Notes: generated from the sequence alone by a model not told the origin. A stretch of DNA of 64,000 nucleotides from an uncultured Pelagibacteraceae bacterium (GCA_902538915.1 CACBGZ010000002.1:27329-91328), one strand, 5' to 3'. Positions 27,459-37,690 are shown, counted from the first letter of the stretch. Numbers and translations are program-made.

Positions 27459-28319
27459 TTATTTGATGCCGTGATTTCTATTATAATTTGACAATTTAGA
27501 TGAATTAATTCCTTTTAGAAATTTTTGATCAACATCCCATATTGAAACCTTTAACGGATAACACTTTGCAACATCAGATGAATGCTCTGATCCACAGTCT
27601 CCACCTGGGCAAGCAGATAAAGCTCCTAATAAATCTGTTTCTGCAAAAAATTCTAAATAATCACCAGGTCTTACTGGACTTGACTTCATAAAATATTGCT
27701 TAGTGTCATTAGTAAAACCAGTAAGCATGAATACATTTAGTACATCATGTACAATTTTTTCTGCGTCATCTAATTTGACATTTTTTTCTTTAACTAAAGC
27801 TCTTGTCAAATTTGAGTGACAACAATAATGATAATCGTTGTTTGATGTTAGCTTATACGTATAAGGATCACATCTAGTACCAATGACATCATGAACCGAG
27901 CCCCCATCTTTATCATAACCATACCAATCTAATGTATCCCACGTAATTGTAGCTAATGATCTTAAATATGGAAAACTGCTGAACATTTTATCTCCAACTG
28001 AAATATGTGTTCCATATAGAGCTCTAGTTTTTCCTGAATAAAATTTTTCATTTAAATTATCGGCTTGAAATAAGTTTAAATCTCCAACTTGTGGTCCTTC
28101 AACACTTTCAATTCTAAAAAAATTACCTGATTTGACATTAAAAGTTTTAGCATCTCTTGGAGGAACAATAACTTGATCGATTTGTTTAATATGTTTTCTC
28201 GCTTCATGTAATATTTCAAGATTATTATTTATGCTTTCATTTGGATAACAAACTACAGGCTCTGCTCCTACTCTACTTTTGATATCAGTAGGTTTCATAG
28301 AGAACTTCTTAATTTTCAT
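27459..28319 (-). CDS. DUF1989 family protein (urea carboxylase-associated type)
   Basis: A 286-residue protein with 'PPRDAKTFNVKSGNFFRI', 'GPQVGDLNLFQAD', 'GTRCDPYTY' and 'ACPGGDCGSEHSSDVAKCYPL', the Cys-rich signature of DUF1989/UAAP proteins. Those are linked to urea or guanidine-type metabolism in other genomes, but no urea carboxylase is in this window. It sits one base after citramalate synthase and one base before the trmJ-like gene, so it belongs to a tight cysS-cimA-DUF1989-trmJ unit. The reaction is unknown. Confidence 0.75.
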   Translation of the reverse strand: MKIKKFSMKPTDIKSRVGAEPVVCYPNESINNNLEILHEARKHIKQIDQVIVPPRDAKTFNVKSGNFFRIESVEGPQVGDLNLFQADNLNEKFYSGKTRALYGTHISVGDKMFSSFPYLRSLATITWDTLDWYGYDKDGGSVHDVIGTRCDPYTYKLTSNNDYHYCCHSNLTRALVKEKNVKLDDAEKIVHDVLNVFMLTGFTNDTKQYFMKSSPVRPGDYLEFFAETDLLGALSACPGGDCGSEHSSDVAKCYPLKVSIWDVDQKFLKGINSSKLSNYNRNHGIK

Positions 28320-29921
28320 TTATTTACTTGCAGGTGCTTTATCCTTAAATAACTTAAAATCTAAACTATCGATAAGAGCTTTAAACGATGCATCAATTAT
28401 GTTCGGAGATACGCCAATAGTAAACCAATTTTTTCCTTGAGAGTCTGTGCTTTCAATAGATACTCTTGTAGTAGCTTCAGTTCCTGTATTTAAAATTCTT
28501 ACCTTATAGTCAACTAGTTTTAAATCTTTTAAATATTCAGAGTATTTTTCTAACTTAGTAACATTATTTCTTATAGCGTTGTCTAAAGCATGAACGGGTC
28601 CATTACCTTCACCTTCACAGACTATTTGCTCACCATCAACTTCTAATTTTGCTTTTGCTTTTGAAACTATTTTATCTTGATCGTTTTTTGAAACTGAAAC
28701 GTCGTATTCTTTTATTGAGATATATCTTGGAATTTCTCCCATTACTCTTCTTGCCAGTAACTCAAAAGATGCGTCGGCTCCATCATAACTGTAACCAATG
28801 AACTCTCTATCTTTAACTTCTTCTAATAGTTTTTTAACCTTAGGATCATTTTCCTGAATATCGATTCCAATAGTTTTAAGTCTAGACAAGATATTTGATT
28901 TACCTGACTGATCAGAAACAACTATATTTCTGTTATTACCAACTTCTTCAGGATTAATGTGCTCATAAGTTTTAGGATCTTTTTGAACAGCAGATACATG
29001 TAAACCGCCTTTATGTGAAAACGCAGCAGCACCAACATATGGTAAATGCTTATTCGGTTTTCTGTTAAGTATCTCATCAAGCAACCTTGAACATTGCGTA
29101 ATATGTTTGATATTTTTTTCTTTAATACTTATTTCAAATTTATCTGATAACTCTTTCTTAAGATGAAAAGTTGGAATAATTGACATTAAATTAGCATTAC
29201 CGCATCTTTCACCTAAGCCATTTATAGTGCCTTGAATTTGTCTCGCTCCTGATAAGACAGCTGCTATTGAGTTTGCAACAGCGTTACCAGTATCATTATG
29301 TGCATGAATACCTAAATTTTCACCAGGTATGTGTTCAGAAACTTCTTTTACTATCTTAGTTACTTCATGAGGAAGTGTGCCGCCATTAGTATCGCATAGA
29401 ACTATCCATTTAGCTCCGTTATCATAAGCAGCTTTGATACAAGCTAAAGCATATTCAGGGTTTGCCTTGTAGCCATCAAAGAAGTGTTCTGCATCAAACA
29501 TGAACTCTTTATTATTTTTTACAAAATGCTTTGTTGTTTCTTTTATGTTTTCTAAATTTTCCTCTTTAGATATTCCTAAAGCAACATCGACATGAAAATC
29601 CCAAGACTTTCCAACTAAACAAACAGATTTAGTATTAGAATTTAAAATTGCTGACAAACCTGGATCATTTTCAGCACTTCGTCCCGCTTTTTTTGTCATA
29701 CCAAAAGCGGTAAAGGTAGAGTTCTTTAAATCTAAACCTTTCTGAAAAAATTCTGTATCAGACGGATTAGCACCTGGCCAACCACCTTCGATGTAATCTA
29801 CACCAAGATCATCTAAAGCATGCGCAATTTTTGCTTTTTCATCAATTGAAAAATGCACACCTTGAGTTTGCGCTCCATCTCTAAGTGTTGTGTCAAATAT
29901 GTATAATCTTTCTTTACTCAT
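28320..29921 (-). CDS. cimA: (R)-citramalate synthase
   Basis: A 533-residue LeuA-like enzyme. 'IFDTTLRDGAQTQGVHFS' is the catalytic HMGL-like start, and 'LGIHAHNDTGNAVANSIAAV' and 'NGLGERCGNANL' are metal and substrate motifs. The C-terminal regulatory LeuA dimer domain ('VHALDNAIRNNVTKLEKY', 'TEATTRVSIE') is present. The family condenses pyruvate and acetyl-CoA to citramalate, giving a threonine-independent route to isoleucine. It overlaps cysS by 4 bases. Confidence 0.9.
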   Translation of the reverse strand: MSKERLYIFDTTLRDGAQTQGVHFSIDEKAKIAHALDDLGVDYIEGGWPGANPSDTEFFQKGLDLKNSTFTAFGMTKKAGRSAENDPGLSAILNSNTKSVCLVGKSWDFHVDVALGISKEENLENIKETTKHFVKNNKEFMFDAEHFFDGYKANPEYALACIKAAYDNGAKWIVLCDTNGGTLPHEVTKIVKEVSEHIPGENLGIHAHNDTGNAVANSIAAVLSGARQIQGTINGLGERCGNANLMSIIPTFHLKKELSDKFEISIKEKNIKHITQCSRLLDEILNRKPNKHLPYVGAAAFSHKGGLHVSAVQKDPKTYEHINPEEVGNNRNIVVSDQSGKSNILSRLKTIGIDIQENDPKVKKLLEEVKDREFIGYSYDGADASFELLARRVMGEIPRYISIKEYDVSVSKNDQDKIVSKAKAKLEVDGEQIVCEGEGNGPVHALDNAIRNNVTKLEKYSEYLKDLKLVDYKVRILNTGTEATTRVSIESTDSQGKNWFTIGVSPNIIDASFKALIDSLDFKLFKDKAPASK

Positions 29922-31279
29922 TTAATTTTCCACAGTGTTTTACCATCTTTATCTTCTATTAAAACACCTTTGTGTAACAACTCATTTCTAATTTTATCAG
30001 CTAATTCATAATCTTTATTATCTCTCGCTAGATTTCTTTCTTCAATTTTTTTTAAAATATCTTTTTCAGAAAGTTTTAAATTTTGTTTCTTAAAATTATC
30101 CCATTCCTCTTTAGACTGACACAATAGACCAATAAATTTACAAGCAGTTGTAAATTTTTGTTTTTTTTCTTGATTACCATCTTTAGCTTTATCATAAAGT
30201 TTATGTAATACAGCAATATATCCTGGTGTATTTAGGTCATCGTATAAGGGTTTTAAGTCATCATCTTCTATCAAAATCTTTTCTTTAACGGGCGTATAAC
30301 AATTATACCATTTGTTAATAGTTTTTTCACAATTATCCATAAGTTTTTCGTTCCAGTCGAGAGGCTGACTATAATGAGAGCTAATTAATGCCAGCCTTAA
30401 AACTTGACCATTAAATTTTTTTTTAAACTCACTTATCTTTAAAATATTTCCTTGTGATTTAGCCATTTTTTCTTTTGACATTGTGATGAAATTATTATGC
30501 ACCCAATAATTTGCAAATTTTTTTGTTTTATTGGCGCATACCGACTGTGCTATCTCATTTTCATGATGTGGAAATATTAAGTCTCTACCCCCACCATGAA
30601 TGTCAAACGTATTTCCAAGATATTTTTTTGACATTGCTGAACATTCTAAATGCCAACCCGGTCTTCCCTTGCCCCAGGGCGAGTCCCATGAAGGCTCATT
30701 ATTTATGGATGGTTTCCATAATACAAAGTCCTCTGGACTTTGCTTTTTATCTGATGGTTCGATTCTTGAACCTGCAATCAAATCATCAATATTTTTATTT
30801 GATAGCTTCCCATAATCCTCAAATTTTTTTACCTTAAAATATACATGTTTTTCATTTTCATAGGCAAATTGACCTTTGATTAATTCATTTATCATATCAA
30901 TCATTAATTCAATATTTTCTGTAGCCTTAGGTTCATAAGTTGGGGGTTCACAATTTAAATAATTACAATCCTCATGAAACTTTTTTGTAACATTAGTAGT
31001 CAATTCAGTTATAGAAATTTTTTTTTCTTCAGATGACTTGATAATTTTATCGTCAATATCTGTAATATTACGCACGTAGGTAACAGATTTATGTCCGTAC
31101 TTGCATTTTAATAACTTAAATAAAATATCAAAAACTATTAAAGGTCTTGCATTTCCAATATGTGGATCATCATAAACAGTAGGACCACAAACATACATTC
31201 CAATATTTTTTGGATCAATCGGATTAAATTTTTCTTTTTTATTTCCTAAACTATTAGATAAGAATATATCTTGATTCAT
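29918..31279 (-). CDS. cysS: Cysteinyl-tRNA synthetase
   Basis: A 453-residue class I synthetase. 'MYVCGPTVYDDPHIGNARPL' contains the zinc-binding Cys and the HIGN motif, 'PGWHLECSAMS' holds another zinc ligand, and KMAKSQGN is the KMSKS variant. The length is normal. It abuts nadE upstream (start one base after that stop) and overlaps cimA. Confidence 0.96.
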   Translation of the reverse strand: MNQDIFLSNSLGNKKEKFNPIDPKNIGMYVCGPTVYDDPHIGNARPLIVFDILFKLLKCKYGHKSVTYVRNITDIDDKIIKSSEEKKISITELTTNVTKKFHEDCNYLNCEPPTYEPKATENIELMIDMINELIKGQFAYENEKHVYFKVKKFEDYGKLSNKNIDDLIAGSRIEPSDKKQSPEDFVLWKPSINNEPSWDSPWGKGRPGWHLECSAMSKKYLGNTFDIHGGGRDLIFPHHENEIAQSVCANKTKKFANYWVHNNFITMSKEKMAKSQGNILKISEFKKKFNGQVLRLALISSHYSQPLDWNEKLMDNCEKTINKWYNCYTPVKEKILIEDDDLKPLYDDLNTPGYIAVLHKLYDKAKDGNQEKKQKFTTACKFIGLLCQSKEEWDNFKKQNLKLSEKDILKKIEERNLARDNKDYELADKIRNELLHKGVLIEDKDGKTLWKIK

Positions 31280-32938
31280 TTAGTTCCAATTTCTAAATCC
31301 ACTTGTAAGCGGAAATCTTCTATCTCTACCGAAAGCTTTTGATGTTACCTTTGGTCCAGGTGCTGCTTGAAACCTTTTATATTCAGATCTAGCTAATAAT
31401 TGAGCTGTTTTTTCAACAATTTTTCTTTCAAAACCTTTTGATATAATCTCTTCTACTGAAATTTCTCTTTCTACTAAACCTTTTAAAATTTCATCTAAGA
31501 TTTCATACTCTGGCAAGTTATCAGTATCTTTTTGGTTTTCTTTTAATTCAGCTGTCGGAGCCTTAGTAATTATATTATCAGGAATAACTTTTCCTTTAGG
31601 TCCTTTAAATAACTCAGAAAAATTTTCATTTCTCCACTTACATAACTTAAAAACATCTGTTTTCCATACATCTTTGATAGGGGCAAAACCTCCACACATA
31701 TCACCATACAATGTTGAATACCCAACGGCATACTCGGATTTATTACCAGTTGCAAGTACCATGTAACCATATCTGTTTGACAGGGCCATAAGCAATAATC
31801 CTCTTAACCTTGATTGAATATTTTCCTCTGTAACACCAGGTGAAAAATTTTTCCCATTAAATTTTCCTAAAGTTTTATCAATAATTTTCATGGCTTCATT
31901 TATTTCTAAATTAGAAAATTTAATTTTCAAAAAATTAGCAGTATCATTTGCGTCATTTAAACTCTCTTTTCCTGTAAAAGGGCTTGGAAGCATAATAGCT
32001 TGCACTTTTTCAGGTCCAAAAGCATCAGTTGCTATTGCTGCAACAAGAGCAGAGTCAATTCCACCAGATAAACCTAAAACAACACCAGAAAATTTATTAT
32101 TATTAACATAATCCCTTAATCCAAGAACTAGAGCTTTATACAGTCTCTCTATATCAGAGGTATTTTTATTTAGATTTCCACTACCAACCCATTTTTCATT
32201 TTGTTTTTCAAAATTTATAAATGAAACTTCCTCTTTAAACTCTGAGGAACAAAAAAATTTATTTCCATCATGATTTAAAGCAAAAGAAGAACCATCAAAT
32301 ATTAGCTCATCTTGTCCGCCTGTTCTATTAAGGTAAATTAGTGGAAGTTCAGTTTCTTTTACTCGCGATAAAGCTATACGCTCTCTTTCAAAACTCTTAG
32401 TAATGGTAAATGGCGATGCATTTATTGCAATAATAATCTCTGCTCCAGATTTTGATAGTTTTTCGAGAACTGTTTTTTCCCAAATATCTTCACAAATTGG
32501 TAATCCGAACTTAATATTTTTTATGTCCGCACAATCCTCCAATTTACCTTGAGTGAATATTCTTTGTTCGTCAAAAACTCCAGTATTTGGAAGTTCAAAT
32601 TTATCTTTAATTGCAACTATTCTACCGTTTTCGACAACATAAACTGAATTTTTTATTGATATCTTATCTTTTCTGGGTGCCCCAAATATCAATGCTGATT
32701 TTCTATCTTTTGTAATTTCTACAAGTCTTTTTATTTCACTTTCAACTAAATTTAAAAAATCCTCTCTTAAAACTAAATCATCTATAGGGTATCCAGAAAC
32801 ATAAAGTTCTGGTGCAACTAATAAATCGACATCACTATCTAATTTTGATCTGATAGTTATTAATTTATTTACATTACCAGTAACATCACCCACTAAAGGA
32901 TTTAATTGTGCTAGTGCAATTTTTAGTTTTTTAGTCAT
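31280..32938 (-). CDS. nadE: Glutamine-dependent NAD+ synthetase
   Basis: A 552-residue two-domain enzyme. The N-terminal nitrilase-type glutaminase has its catalytic triad (E in 'LLVAPELYVSGYP', K in 'IKDKFELPN', C in 'GLPICEDIW'). The C-terminal synthetase has the ATP P-loop GLSGGIDSAL and 'ATGNKSEYAVGYSTLYGD'. It makes NAD+ from deamido-NAD+. No frame damage. It leads a four-gene unit running to the trmJ-like gene. Confidence 0.96.
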   Translation of the reverse strand: MTKKLKIALAQLNPLVGDVTGNVNKLITIRSKLDSDVDLLVAPELYVSGYPIDDLVLREDFLNLVESEIKRLVEITKDRKSALIFGAPRKDKISIKNSVYVVENGRIVAIKDKFELPNTGVFDEQRIFTQGKLEDCADIKNIKFGLPICEDIWEKTVLEKLSKSGAEIIIAINASPFTITKSFERERIALSRVKETELPLIYLNRTGGQDELIFDGSSFALNHDGNKFFCSSEFKEEVSFINFEKQNEKWVGSGNLNKNTSDIERLYKALVLGLRDYVNNNKFSGVVLGLSGGIDSALVAAIATDAFGPEKVQAIMLPSPFTGKESLNDANDTANFLKIKFSNLEINEAMKIIDKTLGKFNGKNFSPGVTEENIQSRLRGLLLMALSNRYGYMVLATGNKSEYAVGYSTLYGDMCGGFAPIKDVWKTDVFKLCKWRNENFSELFKGPKGKVIPDNIITKAPTAELKENQKDTDNLPEYEILDEILKGLVEREISVEEIISKGFERKIVEKTAQLLARSEYKRFQAAPGPKVTSKAFGRDRRFPLTSGFRNWN

Positions 32939-33019
32939 TTTTAAGATATAGTCACTTTTAATTAATATTGTATAGAATTAATAGTCATACTTAATAAGCC
33001 AATTCAATTAAATAAGCTT

Positions 33020-34405
33020 TTAAGAAGCTGCTTTAATAATGTTTTTTGCGTAATTAGAGTTTTTCTTAATTTCATCTGAAATTAAAAAAGCCATTTCTAG
33101 TGCTTGGTCTGAATTAAGTCTTGGATCACAATGAGTATGATATCTACTTGATAAATCTGCATCAGATATTTTTCTTGCTCCACCTGTGCATTCAGTCACA
33201 TCTTGTCCAGTCATTTCTACATGTAATCCACCAGCATATGTTCCCTCTGATTGGTGTATACCAAAAACGTTTTTAACTTCTGCAACAACATTATTAAATG
33301 GTCTAGTTTTAAAACCAGTGGTTGATACAATAGTGTTACCATGCATAGGATCGCAAGACCAAATAACATTTAAACCCTCTTTTTTTATACCTCTAATTAA
33401 TTTTGGTAAAAACTTCTCTACATTCTGATGACCGAATCGGGAAATTAAAGTTATTTTACCTTTTTCATTTTTCGGATTTAAAACTTCGCAAATTTTTGCA
33501 ATTTCATCTGGTTTAGATGTTGGACCACATTTAATACCTATCGGGTTTTCAATACCTTTACAAAATTCAACATGACCCCCATCAAGTTGTCTTGTTCTAT
33601 CACCAATCCAAACGAAGTGAGCCGACGTATCATGATATTCTCCAGTGGTTGAGTCTACTCTAGTCATGCTTTCCTCAAAAGGTAGGTGCAAGGCTTCATG
33701 TGAAGTCCAAAAATTAACTGTGTATAATCTATTATTGAAGTCTGAAGTTATTCCACAAGCTTCCATAAAAGCTAGAGCATCAGCAATTTTATCCTCTAAG
33801 TCCTTAAACTTTTTAGCCTGGGGGCTTTTTTTAATATAATCTAAATTCCATAAATGAACTTTATTTAGATCTGCAAATCCACCTTTTGAAAATGCTCTTA
33901 ATAAGTTAAGTGTAGATGCTGATTGAGAATAAGCTTTAAACATTCTTTTTGGATCTGGTCGTCTGGCTTTCTCATTAAAATCGATTGCGTTAATGTTATC
34001 TCCTAAATAACTTGGTAATTCTTTATCACCTTGTTTTTCTGTGGGCGCACTTCTAGGTTTTGAAAATTGTCCAGCAATTCTTCCAAGTTTAACAACTGGT
34101 AGTGATGCTGAATAAGTTAATATTAAAGACATTTGAAGGATAACTTTAAAAGTATCTCTGATATTGTCCGGATGAAACTCTGCAAAACTTTCAGCACAGT
34201 CTCCTCCTTGTAGAAGGAATGCTTTACCATCAACAACTTTGGCTAATTGTTCTTTTAGGTGCCTAGTCTCGCCTGCAAAAACAAGAGGAGGAAAAGTTTT
34301 AAGTTTATTTAAAACAGTATTCAATTCCTTCTCGTCATCATACGTGGGTATGTGTTTGACAGGAAATTTTCTCCAGCTATTTACTTTCCAATTTTTCATA
34401 TTCAA
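33020..34405 (-). CDS. Class II DAHP synthase (first step of shikimate pathway)
   Basis: A 461-residue plant/actinobacterial-type (class II) 3-deoxy-D-arabino-heptulosonate 7-phosphate synthase. 'PPLVFAGETRHLKEQLA', 'FLLQGGDCAESF', 'VKLGRIAGQFSKPRS' and 'VIWSCDPMHGNT' mark the PEP, metal and E4P sites. The 'ECTGGARKISDADLSSRYHTHCDPRLN' end is also typical. It condenses PEP and erythrose 4-phosphate; DAHP is also a possible substrate for sugar phosphate cyclases such as the 4.6-kb gene. Confidence 0.93.
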   Translation of the reverse strand: MNMKNWKVNSWRKFPVKHIPTYDDEKELNTVLNKLKTFPPLVFAGETRHLKEQLAKVVDGKAFLLQGGDCAESFAEFHPDNIRDTFKVILQMSLILTYSASLPVVKLGRIAGQFSKPRSAPTEKQGDKELPSYLGDNINAIDFNEKARRPDPKRMFKAYSQSASTLNLLRAFSKGGFADLNKVHLWNLDYIKKSPQAKKFKDLEDKIADALAFMEACGITSDFNNRLYTVNFWTSHEALHLPFEESMTRVDSTTGEYHDTSAHFVWIGDRTRQLDGGHVEFCKGIENPIGIKCGPTSKPDEIAKICEVLNPKNEKGKITLISRFGHQNVEKFLPKLIRGIKKEGLNVIWSCDPMHGNTIVSTTGFKTRPFNNVVAEVKNVFGIHQSEGTYAGGLHVEMTGQDVTECTGGARKISDADLSSRYHTHCDPRLNSDQALEMAFLISDEIKKNSNYAKNIIKAAS

Positions 34406-34434
34406 CTCAAGATTGTTGTAGCAGAGTTTCTATA

Positions 34435-36255
34435 TTATTCAACGGTTACAGATTTGGCTAAATTTCTAGGCTTATCTATATCATAACCTTTTTTTAATGC
34501 TGAATAATAAGCGAGTTTTTGTAATGGCACTGTTAAAAGAAAAGGTAAAAGATCTGCATTTGTAGTTTCAACCTCAATCGTTTCCCAAATATTTTCTGAA
34601 ATAATTTCATCTTTACTTTTATTTGTTATCAATAAAACTTTCGCACCTCTGGCAATTACTTCCTGCATGTTAGAAATAGTTTTTTTATAGTAATCATCCC
34701 TAGGGGCTAGAACAACTACTGGCATACCCTCCTCGATGAGTGCTAACGGCCCATGTTTCATTTCACCGGCAGGATAACCTTCTGCGTGGATATAAGATAA
34801 TTCTTTAAGCTTCAATGCCCCTTCAAGTGCAATCGGATAAGAAAAGCCTCTGCCTAAAAACATTGATCCTTTTGCCTCATTAAAAGTTTTGGATATTGTT
34901 TGAATTTTATTATCAGTTAATAAAGTCTGTTGGACTAAATCGGGCAACTCTTTTAAATCTTTGAGTTTTTTATTGAATAATTCTCTCTTGAGATCCTTTC
35001 TCAAAAAACCAAGTTTTAAGGCTAATAAATAAAGTATCAAAATTTGTCCTAAAAAAGCTTTAGTCGAAGCAACACCAATTTCAATGCCACAATGAATTGG
35101 CAATACAAATTCTGAGTCTCTTGCAATTGAGCTTTCAATAACATTAACTACTGAACATGTCTTCATTTCTTTAGATTTGCATAAGCTTAATGCTGCATAA
35201 GTATCAGCCGTTTCACCAGATTGAGAGACAAATACATATAAAGTATCTTTTTTAAATCTATTTTTTCTATATCTAAACTCTGAAGCTATATCGACATTAA
35301 CATTTAAAGTTGTTAGTTCTTCAAACCAATACTTTGCCATCAAGCATGAATGATAAGCTGTACCACAACCTATTAATGTAATTGTTGAAATTTCATTTAT
35401 TTTCCACGGAAAGTTGAAGATATTAATATCATTATTTGATGTATCTAAGTACTCCTTAATTCCATTTTTTAGAGTAGTTGGTTGTTCCTCTATCTCCTTT
35501 GCCATGAAATGTTTATAATCACCTTTGTCATATTTTTCTTCTTCAGATGACAGTTCTAAAACTTTTTTATTTATCTTTATTCCGTCTTCATTAAAAAATT
35601 CTACGTGATCTTTTTTAATTACACAAAATTCTCCATCACTTAAGTAAGTTATTTTATTGGTCATTGATTTAAGTGCATAGGAGTCTGAACCTAGATAATT
35701 TTCATTTGGACCATAACCCACAGCCAAGGGTGATCCTCTTCTAGCTCCAATAATTAAATCTGGTTGATCTTTAAATATAATTCCTAAAGCAAAACTGCCA
35801 TGAAGAGATTTTAAAGTTTTTGTAATTGAGTTAATAATATTTTCTGTTTTTAAATTCTCTGTAATTAAATGAACGATTACTTCAGTATCTGTTTGTGATT
35901 TAAATTTATGTCCCTTACTAACCAGAAATTTTTTTAACAACGTAGAATTTTCAATTATACCATTGTGAACAACCGAGACATTTTGAGAAGAGTGAGGGTG
36001 AGCATTTATACTATTAGGAAGACCATGCGTCGCCCATCTTACATGTCCGATCCCAATCGTACCAACCATATTTTGAACTACAGAATTTTTTTCAAGATTA
36101 TCAACTCTGCCCTCTAATTTAACTTCATTGATAGATCCAGCAGAAAGAGTTGCGATACCTGCTGAGTCATAGCCTCTATATTCCAATTTCTTAAGAGAAT
36201 TTATAATTGAAGCAGAAACCGGTTTCTTGCTGTTGATACCAATAATTCCACACAT
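34435..36255 (-). CDS. glmS: Glucosamine-6-phosphate synthase
   Basis: A 606-residue enzyme. The N-terminal Cys (MCGIIGI) is the glutaminase nucleophile, 'GIGHVRWATHG' follows, and two SIS isomerase domains carry 'LIGCGTAYHSCLMAKYW' and 'FLGRGFSYPIALEGALKLKE', ending in the conserved PRNLAKSVTVE. It turns fructose 6-phosphate and glutamine into GlcN-6-P for peptidoglycan and LPS. It lies 2 bases after the glmU-like gene, so two steps of UDP-GlcNAc synthesis are cotranscribed. Confidence 0.97.
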   Translation of the reverse strand: MCGIIGINSKKPVSASIINSLKKLEYRGYDSAGIATLSAGSINEVKLEGRVDNLEKNSVVQNMVGTIGIGHVRWATHGLPNSINAHPHSSQNVSVVHNGIIENSTLLKKFLVSKGHKFKSQTDTEVIVHLITENLKTENIINSITKTLKSLHGSFALGIIFKDQPDLIIGARRGSPLAVGYGPNENYLGSDSYALKSMTNKITYLSDGEFCVIKKDHVEFFNEDGIKINKKVLELSSEEEKYDKGDYKHFMAKEIEEQPTTLKNGIKEYLDTSNNDINIFNFPWKINEISTITLIGCGTAYHSCLMAKYWFEELTTLNVNVDIASEFRYRKNRFKKDTLYVFVSQSGETADTYAALSLCKSKEMKTCSVVNVIESSIARDSEFVLPIHCGIEIGVASTKAFLGQILILYLLALKLGFLRKDLKRELFNKKLKDLKELPDLVQQTLLTDNKIQTISKTFNEAKGSMFLGRGFSYPIALEGALKLKELSYIHAEGYPAGEMKHGPLALIEEGMPVVVLAPRDDYYKKTISNMQEVIARGAKVLLITNKSKDEIISENIWETIEVETTNADLLPFLLTVPLQKLAYYSALKKGYDIDKPRNLAKSVTVE

Positions 36256-36257
36256 AT

Positions 36258-36881
36258 TTATTTTTTCTTTCTTTTATAATTTTTAATTTCTGATTGTAAA
36301 GTTCGTGTAAGGGCTAGTGTCTTATTATTTACATTCTTTGTTATTACTGAACCTGCACCAACAACGCTATTTTTACCTATTGTAATTGGAGCAACTAATG
36401 CTGAATTTGATCCAACAAAAGCATTATCTTTTATAATCGTTTTATTTTTTTTAATTCCATCATAATTACATGTAATAGTTCCTGCTCCGACATTAACTGA
36501 CTTACCTATAGTGCTATCACCGATATATGATAAGTGATTTGCTTTAGATTTTTGTCCTAGTGTAGATTTTTTTATTTCAACAAAATTACCAACTTTAGAT
36601 CCTTTTTTTAAAGTTGTGCCAGGTCTTATTCGTGCATAAGGACCAATCTCAACACTGTTCTCAATTTTACAATTTTCAAGATGTGAAAAAGATTTAATAA
36701 CAACATTATTACCAATTTTAACTCTTGACCCAATCACAACATAGGGTTCAATAATTACACTTTTTCCAATTTTTGTATCATTTGAAAAAAAAATGGTTTC
36801 AGGTCCTGACATTTTAACACCCAATTTTAAAAACTTTTTTCTAAGTGTGTCTTGTTGCTTTTGTGAATTTGTTTGTTTCAT
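36258..36881 (-). CDS. glmU: Stand-alone GlmU acetyltransferase domain
   Basis: A 207-residue left-handed beta-helix acyltransferase. 'GPYARIRPGTTL', 'GNFVEIKKSTLGQKSKANHLSYIGD' (containing the catalytic His), 'GAGTITCNYDGIKK' and 'FVGSNSALVAPITIG' match the C-terminal half of GlmU, which acetylates GlcN-1-P. The first residues (QQDTLRKKFLKLGVKM) correspond to the interdomain linker, and the roughly 230-residue uridylyltransferase domain is absent. The open frame does not extend upstream, so a separate uridylyltransferase must be encoded elsewhere. Confidence 0.85.
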   Translation of the reverse strand: MKQTNSQKQQDTLRKKFLKLGVKMSGPETIFFSNDTKIGKSVIIEPYVVIGSRVKIGNNVVIKSFSHLENCKIENSVEIGPYARIRPGTTLKKGSKVGNFVEIKKSTLGQKSKANHLSYIGDSTIGKSVNVGAGTITCNYDGIKKNKTIIKDNAFVGSNSALVAPITIGKNSVVGAGSVITKNVNNKTLALTRTLQSEIKNYKRKKK

Positions 36882-36946
36882 CTAGGAAATTCTTTATATT
36901 AAGTATATATCTTTCTTAATTCACAAATTATTTCTTAAAAATACTT

Positions 36947-37636
36947 TTGATAATGAGCCAACAATATACAATTCTTTTTGATTTAGATGGTACTTTAGTA
37001 GATACAGCGCCAGATTTAATGCGTGCTCATAATCATGTCATGAAAAAATTTGGGTATCCTACAAAATCTACAGAGGAAATAAGAAATTTGGTTGGTCAAG
37101 GTGCGGGGGCTATGCTTGGTAGATCTATTTGGGGACAAGCTAAAAAAGAATTTGGCAAAGTTCAGGATAAAAATGTTAAAGAAGCAATGGTTAAAGATTT
37201 TGTGGACTTTTATGGTAAAAATATTGTCAATGAGAGTACATTAATTAACGGTGTTAAAGATTTTTTAATTTGGGCCAAAGAAAAAAATATATCAATGGCT
37301 GTTTGTACAAATAAACAAGAACATCTAGCAGTTGATCTATTAAAAAAAATTGGTATTTACGACTTTTTTGAGTATGTTGCTGGACACAACACTTTTGATT
37401 ATTGCAAACCAGATCCAAGACACCTAACCTCAGTCATAGAAATATTAAATGGAGATATAAAAAAAAGCTTGATGATTGGTGATAGTGAAACAGACGCTAA
37501 TGCTGCTAAAGACGCTGGAATACCAGTTATTCTACTAGAAGACGGATATACAGAAAAAAAAATAACAGAAATTTATCACAATCACTTAATAAAAGACTTT
37601 GTAGGTATTGAAAAAATTGTATCAAAATATCTTTAA
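36947..37636 (+). CDS. gph: Phosphoglycolate phosphatase-like HAD hydrolase
   Basis: A 229-residue HAD-IA protein. Motif I is LFDLDGTLVDTAPDL, motif II 'MAVCTNKQEHLAVDLL' and motif IV 'MIGDSETDANAAKDAGIPVI'; 'CKPDPRHL' supplies the Lys. It fits the Gph/GmhB-like group that removes 2-phosphoglycolate; substrate range in HAD enzymes is broad. Divergent from glmU. Confidence 0.82.
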   Translation: MIMSQQYTILFDLDGTLVDTAPDLMRAHNHVMKKFGYPTKSTEEIRNLVGQGAGAMLGRSIWGQAKKEFGKVQDKNVKEAMVKDFVDFYGKNIVNESTLINGVKDFLIWAKEKNISMAVCTNKQEHLAVDLLKKIGIYDFFEYVAGHNTFDYCKPDPRHLTSVIEILNGDIKKSLMIGDSETDANAAKDAGIPVILLEDGYTEKKITEIYHNHLIKDFVGIEKIVSKYL

Positions 37637-37690
37637 GATTGATTATTTTTTTTTAACTATTAAAAACTAAATCGTAAATAAGGAGTTTTT

